Notes under the pieces: generated by a model
The model's database searches: none
Told to the model about the DNA's origin: nothing
What the model saw: only the letters and a program-made list of their open reading frames with translations
Position numbers and translations under genes: made by a program
Origin: Caldimonas brevitalea
Lineage (GTDB): Bacteria > Pseudomonadota > Gammaproteobacteria > Burkholderiales > Burkholderiaceae_C
Direction of reading: 5' to 3'
NCBI RefSeq assembly: GCF_001017435.1
Contig: NZ_CP011371.1
Location: 4,774,001-4,838,000, forward strand
Length of the DNA stretch: 64,000 bases
Shown: positions 52,421 through 61,548 of the stretch, piece after piece
How positions within the stretch are numbered: the first letter of the stretch is position 1
Layout of the letters: each line of letters starts with the position of its first letter

Positions 52421-52864
52421 ATGAGGTGTACGCGTCTTACCGCATCACTGCTGGGAACCTGCTTAGCGCTGACGCTCCAGCAAGCGGGCGCACAAACTTC
52501 CAAGAGCAGCCAGGCGGAGGCCGGCGGCGTCACGCGCGAGCAAGCGAAGAAGGAACGTGACGAGTTCTTGAGAACCCATAGCTGGGACAAGGTGAACTCA
52601 GTCTGGACAGTCAAAGAGAACGTCAAGCCGCCGCCGGGCGTGAAGAGTCGCGAGGAAATCAGGGCGGAAGCCGAGGATTTCGTGAGCCGGCACCGCTGGG
52701 ACGAACAAGCCGGAACGTGGAAGACGAATGATGGGCCTCCACGAGATTTGAGCACGATGACGACCGAACAGAGACGCCTCGAAACCCAGAGGTTCGTGGA
52801 CACGCATCGGTGGGACGAGCAAGGTCAGGCCTGGGTCGAAACGGGGCAACGCGCAGGGAAATAG
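52421..52864 (+). CDS. Secreted protein with three HxWD repeats, function unknown
   Basis: 147 residues from ATG 52421 (AAGGAGCC upstream). Signal peptide RLTASLLGTCLALTLQQAGA. The mature part is three copies of a unit of about 35-40 residues: FLRTHSWDKVNSVWTVKEN, FVSRHRWDEQAGTWKTNDG and FVDTHRWDEQGQAWVETGQ, each preceded by a charged helix (REQAKKERDE, REEIRAEAED, EQRRLETQR). The constant core is F-(L/V)-x-(T/R)-H-x-W-D-(x)5-(V/T/A)-W. I know no named family. Periplasmic or extracellular; role unknown. Confidence 0.65.
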   Translation: MRCTRLTASLLGTCLALTLQQAGAQTSKSSQAEAGGVTREQAKKERDEFLRTHSWDKVNSVWTVKENVKPPPGVKSREEIRAEAEDFVSRHRWDEQAGTWKTNDGPPRDLSTMTTEQRRLETQRFVDTHRWDEQGQAWVETGQRAGK

Positions 52865-53026
52865 CCGCCGGTTTCTCGATCCCGCGTTTGGCGGGACGCG
52901 CCCGGTCCTCGGCCTCGACGTACGTCGAGGCTTCGCTTCCTCCGCCTCGTCGGGCTCGGTCGGTAGCGCCCGCCGAACAAGGAGGCGAACGGCCCCAATA
53001 CCTTCATCGCGGCCTCTAGGCGCGCA

Positions 53027-53851
53027 TTAACGCCATGTGTAGGCAATGCCGCCGCCCACGGTCCACTGGTTGGGATCGCCCCTTCGCGTGACGATGGGGC
53101 TGTCTGCCGCATCACCGGTCAGGCGCTGGTAGAAGGCGCCCGCGCCGGCGAACCAGCGAGGGCTCAGCCGGACCACCACGGCCGGCCACGCATAGAACTG
53201 CCGCACGCCGGCGCCAGCGGTGTACACGGGCAGCCCGCTGACCGCCGCCGCCCCGGGACTCACGCCGAAGCGTTGCCGCATGAAGCTGTCGCTCGACCAC
53301 GTGAAGCCGGCGCCCATGCCGACGAACACCGTGCGGCTCAGCGGCATCCAGAAGCTGGCATAGGGCGTGACCTGACTGCCGGTCGCATCGCCGCCGATCG
53401 CCGTCATTGCAGAAACACCCACACGCAATCGCCACGGCACGCCTTGCGTGTTGACGTAGTGGTAGCCGCCGAAAACGCCTGCCTCGACTCCCCCATCGAT
53501 CGGCGGGAGCGAGTTGACCACCGGGTCCTCGACATCCTTGCGGCCGAAGCGAAACGACAGCATCGGTCCGAACTCCCAGTTGGGGTGGTCAAGCACGTTG
53601 ACGTCGCCAAAAGGACCATAGAGTTCCGCGAACCGGTGTCCCTCGAGTTGCACCCGCGCCGCCGGCACCAGGCCACCCACCTGGTCGGCGGAACCCATCC
53701 ATTCGGTCGTGGTGCCGAAACCGAGGCCGACGAAATCGGGGACGACGTCGACCATGAGGCCCGCCGCCGTCAGCGGCGGCGTGACCGCTAGCGCTGCGAA
53801 TGCGACCAGAACGTCAAGCCTGCGCTCGACAGCGGGGGGAAAGGCCGGCAT
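53027..53851 (-). CDS. MipA/OmpV-family outer-membrane protein
   Basis: 274 residues from ATG 53851, with AGGAGG upstream. Signal peptide RRLDVLVAFAALAVTPPLTA. The rest is a beta-barrel with alternating patterns and the family landmarks: DFVGLGFGTTTEWMGSADQV at the start, FGPMLSFRFGRKDVEDPVV, VFGGYHYVNTQGVPWRLRVG, and a C-terminal strand ending WTVGGGIAYTWR. MipA scaffolds murein enzymes in E. coli and OmpV-like proteins are porin-like; the role here is open. A much longer frame upstream to 54154 is not expected to be used. Confidence 0.85.
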   Translation of the reverse strand: MPAFPPAVERRLDVLVAFAALAVTPPLTAAGLMVDVVPDFVGLGFGTTTEWMGSADQVGGLVPAARVQLEGHRFAELYGPFGDVNVLDHPNWEFGPMLSFRFGRKDVEDPVVNSLPPIDGGVEAGVFGGYHYVNTQGVPWRLRVGVSAMTAIGGDATGSQVTPYASFWMPLSRTVFVGMGAGFTWSSDSFMRQRFGVSPGAAAVSGLPVYTAGAGVRQFYAWPAVVVRLSPRWFAGAGAFYQRLTGDAADSPIVTRRGDPNQWTVGGGIAYTWR

Positions 53852-54332
53852 GGGAACCTCCTCGGGTCGAATGAATCGACTGCTGCATTCGGGAGGTCTA
53901 TGGTAGGAGTCACCTGGCCCCGACGCAATGAAGTAGCTCTTGTCCAGCGCGCCGTAGGCCCAGACCGCGTTGGACTTCAAGGGCGTATGAATGCGAGGCC
54001 GCCGCGAGGCAACGCGCTTGCGCGGGCGCTTCCCGGGCCCGCGCAGACCATGCCACAGCCGGTGCGTGCGCGACCAACTCAGCTCGAAACCTTGATGGCG
54101 ATGTGCCGCTCGGCGAGGCGCCTCTTCTCGGTGCTTTTCGTGCAGGTCCCCCACGCGGATCCCACCGTCACGTACGCGCTCGAGATCGAGGCCAACGCGA
54201 CGCTGCTGCGCGACGGGCCGATCGGGGGGGCGCGCTCGTGCGCCTGGTCACCTTGGGTGTCGTGTCGATGCGCAGCGGGCGCCGCAGGGGCGCTGATGGG
54301 GTGGCACATGCCGCCCCCTTACACCGCCGCCC
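53852..54332. other. Intergenic stretch between MipA and GST genes
   Basis: A plus-strand frame around 54095-54230 (VTYALEIEANATLLRDGPIG) is faintly protein-like but short and without a start or family. Otherwise nothing seen. Confidence 0.3.
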
Positions 54333-54953
54333 TCACCCCTCACCCCTCATCGCCGGCCGCGCCTGCACCTTGCCCAGCCAAGCCTGCACACGCGCATGCT
54401 TAGCCACCGGCGCGCCGATGAACACGCTGTAGCCGATGACCGATGCCACGAGCAGGTCGGCCATCGAGTACTGCGCACCCAGCATCCACGGCTGCACCGC
54501 GAGCCGCTCGTCCAGCAGACGCAGCAGCCCGTCGAGCCCCTCGCGCGCGGCGTCGGCGTGCGCCGCACTGCGCAGCGCCTCGTCGCCCATGGTGGCCACC
54601 TGCAGGCGCACCAGCCCCGTGCCGTAGGTCACGTAGGCCCACGTGCACCACGACATCGCCTGCAGCCGCTCGGGCGTGCCGGCGGCGGGCCACAGGCCCT
54701 TCGCCACGCCGTACTCCTCAGCCAGCCAGAGCTGGATCGCCAGCGCCTCAAACATAGGCGCGCCATCCACCGTCAGCGTGGGCACCTTGCCGTTCGGGTT
54801 GAGGGCCAGGTACTCCGGCTTGCGCTGCTCGCCGGCCTTGATGTCGACCTTCACGCGCTGGTGTGGCACACCGAGTTCGGCCAACGCGCAGGCCACCGGC
54901 GTGGCGCTCGACATGGGGTGCCAGTACAGGACGATGGATTGGGGCTGGGACAT
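54333..54953 (-). CDS. Glutathione S-transferase
   Basis: 206 residues. Thioredoxin-fold N-domain: IVLYWHPMSSATPVACALAE, the cis-Pro region LNPNGKVPTLTVDGAPMFEA (glutathione site). The all-helical C-domain contains MSWCTWAYVTYGTGLVRLQV and the capping motif YSMADLLVASVIGYS. It conjugates glutathione to electrophiles in the cytoplasm; substrate unknown. It is divergent from the YafY-type regulator with 109 bp between starts, so it is the regulator's likely target. Confidence 0.93.
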   Translation of the reverse strand: MSQPQSIVLYWHPMSSATPVACALAELGVPHQRVKVDIKAGEQRKPEYLALNPNGKVPTLTVDGAPMFEALAIQLWLAEEYGVAKGLWPAAGTPERLQAMSWCTWAYVTYGTGLVRLQVATMGDEALRSAAHADAAREGLDGLLRLLDERLAVQPWMLGAQYSMADLLVASVIGYSVFIGAPVAKHARVQAWLGKVQARPAMRGEG

Positions 54954-55062
54954 GGAATTCTCCTTGGGCTGGGTGACGGGGTCGTCACGGTGGATTGATG
55001 GGGTTCACTGTAGGCATCATTGCGGACAGATTCCGCCCTCGATGTGAGCTAGAGTGCGGCGC

Positions 55063-56025
55063 ATGCTCACCTCGTCTTCCCGCCTGCTGCGCCTGCTTTC
55101 GCTGCTGCAGGCCCGCCGCCACTGGGCCGGCGCCGAGTTGGCCGAGCGGCTGCAGGTCCATCCCCGCACCCTGCGGCGCGACGTCGACCGCCTGCGCGAG
55201 CTGGGCTACCCCATTGAGGCCAGCAGCGGCGTGGGCGGCGGCTACGCCTTCCGCCCCGGCCAAGCGCTGCCCCCGCTGCTGCTGGACGACGACGAGGCCC
55301 TGGCCGTGGCCATCGCGCTGCGCACCGCCGCCTCGGGCATGGTGGGCGGCATCGAAGAGACGGCACTGCGCGCCGTCGTGAAACTCGAGCAGGTGATGCC
55401 CGCTCGCTTGCGCAAACGCGCTGACGCTCTGCGCACCACCATCACGCCGCTCGACAGCATCGGCCCGGTCATCGACGCGACCCTGCTCGCCGCCCTGGCC
55501 AGCGCCTGCCGCGACCAGCTCAGCGTGCGCTTCACCTACACCGACATCCGCGGGGCTGCGAGTGAGCGCTGGGTGGACCCGCAAGGCGTGGTCCACACGG
55601 GCAGCCGCTGGTACCTCGTGGCGTGGGACCGCGGGCGCGAAGACTGGCGCACCTTCCGCCTCGACCGCATTCAACCGCCCGCAACCATGGGCGCCCATTT
55701 CGCCCCGCGCCCCGGCCCGGAAGGCGGCGACCTCAAGGCCTTTGTGTCTCGCTCATTGGCCGTGTCGCCATATTCCGCGCAAGCGCGCATCGTGCTGCAC
55801 GCGCCCCGCGAGGTGATGGCCCAGCGCATCCCCGCCACCTACGGTCTGCTAGAAGCGATCGATGTCGAACGTTGCGTGCTGCGATGCGGTGCCCATGCCC
55901 TCGATCACCTGACCTACTGGCTGCTGGCGTTCGATGTGGATTTCGAGGTGCTGGAGCCGGTGGAGTTGAAGGAGCGCTTGATCAGGGCGGGGGAAAGGGT
56001 GGCGAGGAGCGTGGGCCCACGCTAG
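55063..56025 (+). CDS. YafY-type transcriptional regulator (HTH + WYL domain)
   Basis: 320 residues from ATG 55063 (an ATG at 55054 adds three). N-terminal winged helix-turn-helix (SRLLRLLSLLQARRHWAGAE, RLQVHPRTLRRDVDRLRELG) and GVGGGYAFRPGQALPPLLLD, typical of the YafY group. The central WYL domain contains GSRWYLVAWDRGREDWRTFR and DRIQPPATMG, followed by the WCX extension. WYL domains sense nucleotides or small ligands. It lies divergently next to the GST gene. Confidence 0.92.
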   Translation: MLTSSSRLLRLLSLLQARRHWAGAELAERLQVHPRTLRRDVDRLRELGYPIEASSGVGGGYAFRPGQALPPLLLDDDEALAVAIALRTAASGMVGGIEETALRAVVKLEQVMPARLRKRADALRTTITPLDSIGPVIDATLLAALASACRDQLSVRFTYTDIRGAASERWVDPQGVVHTGSRWYLVAWDRGREDWRTFRLDRIQPPATMGAHFAPRPGPEGGDLKAFVSRSLAVSPYSAQARIVLHAPREVMAQRIPATYGLLEAIDVERCVLRCGAHALDHLTYWLLAFDVDFEVLEPVELKERLIRAGERVARSVGPR

Positions 56026-56146
56026 TGCCCTCCGCTGCCGGCACTCGACAGGGGGCTGGGGGCGGGTCCGAGCGGCAGCTTTGCGCGCTCCACGCGAGGG
56101 ACAGCTCCGCCGCTGGAGACGAAAGATGTGCGTTTAGAACATCGGC

Positions 56147-56554
56147 CTACCGATGCGCAACCACCTTCTTGCCTGTGATTGTGCTCAGACGAGCACCGAC
56201 GATCGATACCTCCGTGGCATCAGTGGTTCGACCGATTTGCACACGTGAAAGCCAAGAGATGTACAGGCTCACCCTCCAGGTTTCCTGACCTTCGTCGTCT
56301 GCCTCTCGAGCGACCTCGATCGATTGAATCTGGTCGAACAGAGCCAACACCCTGTCTCCGGACTTGATGGTGCGGTAGCGCTTGTTGGCGATGATCTCTC
56401 TTCCCATTGACCTCAGCACAAGGGAAACATCATCGTGATCAGCAATCTCGATGGTTTCGCCGGACAGAAGAACTTCCTTGGTCTTGCCAAGAAATTTGCA
56501 GGCGTACCGCTCGTACGGCGTATGGGAGCAGGTGAATGAAGAAATTTGCAGCAC
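56147..56554 (-). CDS. Hypothetical protein
   Basis: 135 residues: GKTKEVLLSGETIEIADHDD, VSLVLRSMGREIIANKRYRT, KSGDRVLALFDQIQSIEVAR and WRVSLYISWLSRVQIGRTTD. Predominantly beta by eye, soluble, no known family. It is divergent from the membrane protein at 56626 (71 bp apart), and both are more AT-rich than the surroundings, suggesting recent acquisition. Confidence 0.55.
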   Translation of the reverse strand: MLQISSFTCSHTPYERYACKFLGKTKEVLLSGETIEIADHDDVSLVLRSMGREIIANKRYRTIKSGDRVLALFDQIQSIEVAREADDEGQETWRVSLYISWLSRVQIGRTTDATEVSIVGARLSTITGKKVVAHR

Positions 56555-56625
56555 GAATGGGATATGGGAATACCGGAGGCAACTTCACTCTCTCGGTAGA
56601 GTGACAGAAAGTTTAAAATTTCTCC

Positions 56626-57105
56626 ATGAGCGAAACACGACTGCGAATGGCCGCGATAGTCACGGGCTGCTGTGTCGGCGCGGCCGTGCTCCTCGCCGCA
56701 TTCATTTTGGCGCCTGCGACTGACGAGCTTCGAGCGGTTTCCGCACGGACCGGACGGTTTGAGTATCACAAGGCCAGTGTTAGAGAGAGCGCCTTCGGCA
56801 GGTTGGACAATACGGCCATGATCTGCGGCGCTTCCATTACGGACATCAGCACTCGGTGCGGCATAGCCCCTAGCGGGACTGTCATGACAGTCTCCTTCAC
56901 ACGAGTGCGCACACTTCGCGGAACGTATGACGTCGCTATAGAAGCCACCGTTGGCGGACGGATAATTTATGCGCAGAACCCAGAACAATTTCTCGATGCG
57001 TGGTACTTCGGGTCCACATGGGATGCGATTTTCCTAGGTTCGTTAGTGACGTTCGTCGTCTATATCGGGCTGCTTGTTGTTCAAGATCGCAAAAAGAGCA
57101 AATGA
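56626..57105 (+). CDS. Small membrane protein with two helices, function unknown
   Basis: 159 residues. N-terminal helix MAAIVTGCCVGAAVLLAAFI, an extracytoplasmic domain with Cys pair (TAMICGASITDISTRCG) and a beta-rich segment (YDVAIEATVGGRIIYAQNPE), then a C-terminal helix IFLGSLVTFVVYIGLLVVQD and basic tail. Topology suggests a periplasmic loop domain held at both ends. No family recognised. Confidence 0.6.
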   Translation: MSETRLRMAAIVTGCCVGAAVLLAAFILAPATDELRAVSARTGRFEYHKASVRESAFGRLDNTAMICGASITDISTRCGIAPSGTVMTVSFTRVRTLRGTYDVAIEATVGGRIIYAQNPEQFLDAWYFGSTWDAIFLGSLVTFVVYIGLLVVQDRKKSK

Positions 57106-57188
57106 TGTCCGGAGTTCCTATTCCCATCAGCGGTAAAGTGGGCGCTGCTCTCGACAAGAGAGCATCGAGTTTCTATCGTGGGCTTTGA

Positions 57189-57665
57189 GTGATGCAAGAC
57201 ATGGCTCTGCAAGGCGCATGAAAAACGTTCCCCATCTTTGGTTGTCGCATTGAACGAAATTTTCTCAGCCCTGTTGAAGTGTTGAGGTCGAGGGGAGTGT
57301 TCGTTAAGGACGCGTGAAACGTCAGCGCTAGCAGTCTCTTGGTTGTGTCGCCACCGTCAAGCAGAAAAGCCTAGCCGGACGTTCCGAACAGCACAGCTAT
57401 CTCTCACAGGCGCCATCCAACGAGAAATAGTGCACGCGGCACCGTGGGGCGTACATGAGATCACGAAAAGTCGTGGTTATCCTTGAATCCAAGATAACAA
57501 CGTCCGACCCCACGACTCGCTGCCGACAACTGGATGCCGGCCATGGGTCGCTTGTCACACTAGCGGCGTGCTAATTGTCGGCAACGAGCCGCCCCCGCCG
57601 CGCTTGAGCGGACAGGCCTACAGTCCTGCACCTGATCTCAGACGGCCTGAATACGGAGATATTTA
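57189..57665. other. Intergenic stretch with an inverted repeat
   Basis: No gene seen. At 57470-57516 GTCGTGG pairs with CCACGAC around an inner pair GTTATCCTTG / CAAGATAAC, giving a nested, slightly bulged hairpin without a T-tract. It could be the end of a lost IS or a structured RNA. Confidence 0.4.
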
Positions 57666-58241
57666 ATGACCAGCACTTCAACGCTTCCAGAGACTATGCA
57701 GCAACGGCTTCGCACAGAATTAAAACCAGGGGAGTCGTTAGTGTGGGCGGGGCAACCAAATCCGACTTTGTACATGAAGTCTGGCTACAAAGCCTGGAGC
57801 TTCTTTGTTCCTTGGACTGCCTTCTCCTTGTTCTGGATGGCCGGTGCATCGGGGTTCCGTTTGCCGACCTTCGAAAGCGGCTGGAGCCTTTTTCCTCTAT
57901 TTGGCCTTCCATTCTTGCTAATCGGAATCGCAGGGCTCGCTTCGCCCATCTGGCAGAAGCGCAAGGCCTACTCGATCGTTTATGCGATTACAAACCAACG
58001 GGCCTTCATCATGCAAGGGACGAAATCGGTCACGGTGAAGTCGTTTCGCCCTGTAGATATCGAGAATTTGGAACGAACAGAGCATCAAGGCGGCTTCGGC
58101 GATCTCCTTCTGAAGACAGAATTCTATCGAGATAGCCGTGGTCGCCAACGGGGGCATGAGCAGGGCTTCTTTGCGATTGCCGATGTGCGGCGTGTTGAGC
58201 GCATGATCGAAGCTCTTGTCCACCGTGCCGATGTGCCATGA
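57666..58241 (+). CDS. PH-domain (bPH2-like) membrane protein
   Basis: 191 residues. The N-terminus (RTELKPGESLVWAGQPNP) is the usual opening of bacterial PH-domain membrane proteins. Two helices follow (FFVPWTAFSLFWMAGASGF, LFPLFGLPFLLIGIAGLASP) and then the PH-like half (YAITNQRAFIMQGTKSVTVK, DIENLERTEHQGGFGDLLL). The order GE-LVWxGxP, TM-TM, TNQR is diagnostic. Function in bacteria is generally unknown. Confidence 0.8.
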   Translation: MTSTSTLPETMQQRLRTELKPGESLVWAGQPNPTLYMKSGYKAWSFFVPWTAFSLFWMAGASGFRLPTFESGWSLFPLFGLPFLLIGIAGLASPIWQKRKAYSIVYAITNQRAFIMQGTKSVTVKSFRPVDIENLERTEHQGGFGDLLLKTEFYRDSRGRQRGHEQGFFAIADVRRVERMIEALVHRADVP

Positions 58242-58568
58242 TGCATTCAACGATCTAGCAAGCGTAGGGCTCGGTGCGGCAAAGTCCCTTCCATCCGGTA
58301 AACCCCGTGGCTCAACTCTCCGAAGGTTTGCTCAATCAACTATATGAGCGGGGCTACTTTCGCTGTTCCAGCCCGGAGTTGTCGAAGGACGAGATGTCTT
58401 TGCACATCGAAAGCTATGGCTCTTGTTTGAGCCGCCGTCGTACTGACCGTCGAAGCTATTGCCCTTGTGCACGATCTCGCCGATATAGACATCGGTTGCG
58501 CAAAAGCTTGAAGAGATACAGCCGGTCGCCGCTATGCTCTCCCTTATCAAGCGTGAACGGGCGATCCA
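58242..58568. other. Intergenic stretch, no gene seen
   Basis: Short frames only; the one beginning at 58274 starts with plausible sequence (VAQLSEGLLNQLYERGYF) but turns into Arg/Ser-rich noise, perhaps a frameshifted small gene. Confidence 0.3.
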
Positions 58569-58865
58569 GTGGCGACTCCTGACCTGATCCAATCTTGGGC
58601 GAGAACCGAAGCCCTCTTGAACGAAGCCAGGACCGAGCTGCCTACGGACGTTGCGGCGGAGTTCTCGTCACAGCTCGAACAGTTCGCCGAGTTCCTGGCA
58701 CACAACGAACTTGGCTTGGCCTTCGATACGATGCTCGGCATCGTCGAGGACGCCGGCTGCGCAGCCGCGCCCCTCATCCAAGCGCTTGTCTTGGCGGCAG
58801 GCAACATGGGGCGGGAGCAATTGCGGCAGTCCCTCGCCGAGCAACTCGCGTCTCTCACAAGCTGA
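58569..58865 (+). CDS. Small acidic protein resembling MafI-type immunity proteins
   Basis: 98 residues from GTG 58569. Largely helical and acidic: LNEARTELPTDVAAEFSSQL, QFAEFLAHNELGLAFDTMLG and APLIQALVLAAGNMGREQLR. The layout (E-F-L-x-H-N-E-L-x-L-A-x-D, then LxxAAxxM) is like MafI and related small immunity proteins, but no toxin gene is adjacent. The assignment is by eye. Confidence 0.5.
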   Translation: MATPDLIQSWARTEALLNEARTELPTDVAAEFSSQLEQFAEFLAHNELGLAFDTMLGIVEDAGCAAAPLIQALVLAAGNMGREQLRQSLAEQLASLTS

Positions 58866-59004
58866 CGCGTGCATCTTGCCAAGGCGAGATCCCCGAATCC
58901 ATACGACCCGGTTGGTAGAGGCGTGCGCCCAAGAGGAGATCTGACCGGCCGCCTGAGATCGTGAATCCCTCGTCCTGATCTTCGGCCATATAAAAGGAGC
59001 CACC

Positions 59005-59979
59005 GTGTTGATCAATTGCGTCGCCTACCGCGAAGGCGTCAAGGTCGCCGACATTCCGGTTGAGGCCATCAGCGACTACCTGCAGAAGCCCGAACATTTT
59101 GTGTGGGTCGCCCTCAAGGACGCGTCTCCCGAAGAGCTGCGCCAGATGCAGGAGGAGTTCACGCTGCACGACTTGGCGGTCGAGGACGCGGTTCACGGTG
59201 ACCAGCGTCCGAAGGTGGAGCGATACGGAAGCTGCCTTTTCTTGTTCATGCATCTGGTCGAGCCTGGCGACCTTGCCGGCGGGGACCGGTGCGTTGGTGA
59301 GGTTTCGGTGTTCGCCGGGCCCAACTTCGTGCTCTCGGTGCGCAACCGCAGCAAGTCCGATTTCCTGGGCGTACGCAAGAGGACAGAAGCTGAGCCGGAC
59401 CTGCTACGTCACGGGTCGGTCTTCGTCCTTTACGCTCTCATGGACGCCGTTGTAGATCGGTACTTCCCTGTCCTCGATGCGCTGGAGGAAGAGCTGGAGA
59501 AGATCGAAGACGACATCTTCGGCAAAGGCAGCGCAAGGGAGAACATTGAACGCTTGTACCGTCTCAAGCGCCGCGTCATGGTACTTCGGCGCGCAGTGGC
59601 GCCTTTGATCGAGGCCATGAGCGAACTGCAAGGGCCGCGCGTTCCTGCGCTGGTCGCCAATGTGCAGGAGTACTTCCGGGACGTCCTCGACCACCTCGCG
59701 CGCATCAACGGCTCCATTGATTCAATCCGCGAAACCGTCAACACGGCGATCCAGGTGAACCTGTCGATGACTGGCATCGAAGAGAACGCGGTGTCGAAGC
59801 GGCTTGCGTCCTGGGCCGCAATCTTCGGTGTCTGGACGGCACTGGCGGGTGTTTGGGGCATGAACTTCGAGCACATGCCGGAGCTGAAGCTCCAGTACGG
59901 CTATGCGCTGGCCCTCGGCACGATGGCCGCCGCCTGCGGCACCCTGTACTGGCGTTTTCGCCGCGCCGGGTGGCTTTGA
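59005..59979 (+). CDS. corA: CorA-family divalent cation (Mg2+) transporter
   Basis: 324 residues from GTG 59005 (AAAGGAGCC upstream). Cytoplasmic funnel domain (VEAISDYLQKPEHFVWVALK, LHDLAVEDAVHGDQRPKVER), the long stalk helix (LDALEEELEKIEDDIFGKGS, RLYRLKRRVMVLRRAVAPLI), then two transmembrane helices with the hallmark GMN loop (VWGMNFEHMPEL) and a basic C-terminus. It forms a pentameric Mg2+ channel in the inner membrane. The promoter region has no visible Mg riboswitch. Confidence 0.95.
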   Translation: MLINCVAYREGVKVADIPVEAISDYLQKPEHFVWVALKDASPEELRQMQEEFTLHDLAVEDAVHGDQRPKVERYGSCLFLFMHLVEPGDLAGGDRCVGEVSVFAGPNFVLSVRNRSKSDFLGVRKRTEAEPDLLRHGSVFVLYALMDAVVDRYFPVLDALEEELEKIEDDIFGKGSARENIERLYRLKRRVMVLRRAVAPLIEAMSELQGPRVPALVANVQEYFRDVLDHLARINGSIDSIRETVNTAIQVNLSMTGIEENAVSKRLASWAAIFGVWTALAGVWGMNFEHMPELKLQYGYALALGTMAAACGTLYWRFRRAGWL

Positions 59980-60269
59980 CACCTTCGTTCCAGCCGAAGG
60001 GTCCAGCCTGTACAGCTGGTTGGATCGGGTCAGTCGACTTGCGTCATTCCATTCGGTTCTCATTCGGACTCCGGTAAACGTCCCAATGCGAGGGCGCGAC
60101 GAACTCCGTGTCAAGGCGGAACGAGGGGCGGTCGCCCTGTAGCAGCAGCGACGCCACTCGTCACGCCACTCGTCATGTGCGAGCACCATCGTTCCTTCGC
60201 ACTGGGCAAGGCCTGGACGGGTCGGACGAGATCCGTCGCCGCCCTCGCGCTGCCGCCTCCCGGGGGCCC

Positions 60270-60507
60270 GCTACGACACCGGCTCAACCGACGGCTTCGG
60301 GCCGTTGCAGGTCTGCGCGGTTGCAGTTCCAGGACCGTCCCCACCGACGGTCCCCGACATCCGCATCGAGCTACGCCGCGGCGCGACCTCGATGGTCATC
60401 GGCTGGCCCGCCGCTGCCGGTGCCGAGTGTGGCAGCTGCCTGCGTGAGTGGCTGAACTAATCCACATCGACGCGGTGTGGCTGGCCGTGCAATCAGTGGA
60501 CATGCCT
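60270..60507 (+). mobile_element. IS66 remnant: end of tnpA and start of tnpB
   Basis: Plus-strand frame reads VAVPGPSPPTVPDIRIELRR, GATSMVIGWPAAAGAECG and LREWLN, then stop. The next frame opens LIHIDAVWLAVQSVDM. These match the tnpA end (PDIRIELRRGATTMVMSWP) and tnpB start (VIRIDALWLAVQPMDM) of the IS66 element at 20.9-23.9 kb. Both ends of the element are gone. Confidence 0.85.
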
Positions 60508-61432
60508 TAGCGGAGCTGGAGAAGCCGTCTCGCCGCTCGGGTTGTGCGATCAAGCGAGGAACGCTCGCTTTGGGGATGACCAGAACGTCGCATGGCGTGT
60601 TGGACATCACGCGATTTACCACGCTCCCCAGCAAGAAGTCGCTCACCGTCGATTGGCCCTTCTTGCCCATCACGACAAGGTCCGCAACGATCCGCTTCTG
60701 CTTCGCGAGGGTCAGGTGGGCCGGGTCGCCATGGTCGGCGCAAATGTGGAGCCTGGCGTGATCCAGCGATGCCACCATCGAGCGGAGCCGGCGCACACCC
60801 CTTTGTCGGTCGCGCGCCTCGTACTCGCGGATCACCGCTTCGGGTACATCGGCCCGCAGTCGCGTCAAGGGGTGCCCGCTCAGCGCATGGATGAGATGTA
60901 TCGCCGCGAAAGGGGCGAGATCGAGTGCTGTGCGCACGGCGGCTTCGGAGCTCTCGGTGAAATCCACCGGCACCAGCACACGACGGTACGGGCCCTCCAG
61001 CGGCTGCTTCGCCACGAGAACGGGTCGCCGCAGGAGCCTCAACAGCCTTTCGGTCGGCGTTCCGAACAGGAAGTCCTTGAGGGGATCTGCGCTGCTCGCA
61101 CCGACGACCAGCAGGTCGGCGTCTTCCATCATCTGACGGACATGCTCGAGTGCGTCGCCGATTTGCACCGCGGTACGCACATGAACGTCGTGCCTGCCGG
61201 CGATCTCGGCGGCGAAGCCACCCAGGGCAACGTGGGCCTGCGCGACCTTGAAGTCGATGGCGGTCGACTTCGACACCCATCCTCGCAAGGGCCTGAAGGT
61301 GGAGGGATCGACGACATTCAGCAAGGTCATCCGTGCGTCGTGCTGCGCCGCGATCAAGGCGGCCCTGCGCACGGCGATGTTGGCTGCCACGGAAAAATCG
61401 GTGGCCACGAGAATGGACGTGATCGGGGTCAT
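60371..61432 (-). CDS. Tandem universal stress protein (two Usp domains), 3' end replaced by IS66 sequence
   Basis: 353 residues from ATG 61432 (MTPITSILVATDFSVAANIA). Domain 1: DADLLVVGASSADPLKDFLF, then GTPTERLLRLLRRPVLVAK. Domain 2: RRVLVPVDFTESSEAAVRTA, VADLVVMGKKGQSTVSDFLL, GSVVNRVMSNTPCDVLVIP. Both carry the G-x2-G-x9-G(S/T)-type ATP-binding ending, degenerate in domain 1. After PQ-E-R-R near residue 305 the C-terminal tail is translated from antisense IS66 remnant DNA (60371 to about 60507), adding some 45 foreign residues. The two domains themselves are complete. Confidence 0.88.
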   Translation of the reverse strand: MTPITSILVATDFSVAANIAVRRAALIAAQHDARMTLLNVVDPSTFRPLRGWVSKSTAIDFKVAQAHVALGGFAAEIAGRHDVHVRTAVQIGDALEHVRQMMEDADLLVVGASSADPLKDFLFGTPTERLLRLLRRPVLVAKQPLEGPYRRVLVPVDFTESSEAAVRTALDLAPFAAIHLIHALSGHPLTRLRADVPEAVIREYEARDRQRGVRRLRSMVASLDHARLHICADHGDPAHLTLAKQKRIVADLVVMGKKGQSTVSDFLLGSVVNRVMSNTPCDVLVIPKASVPRLIAQPERRDGFSSSAKACPLIARPATPRRCGLVQPLTQAAATLGTGSGGPADDHRGRAAA

Positions 61433-61548
61433 GAGAAATCTCCACTGTTGAGCTGGCATGACTCGCATGCCGCCCGGACGTGTGTATGCCCACCCCGCCA
61501 GCAAAGGCGTTGTGCAACAGGCGCGGGTGAGGCCGAGTGTTCGGGGCG

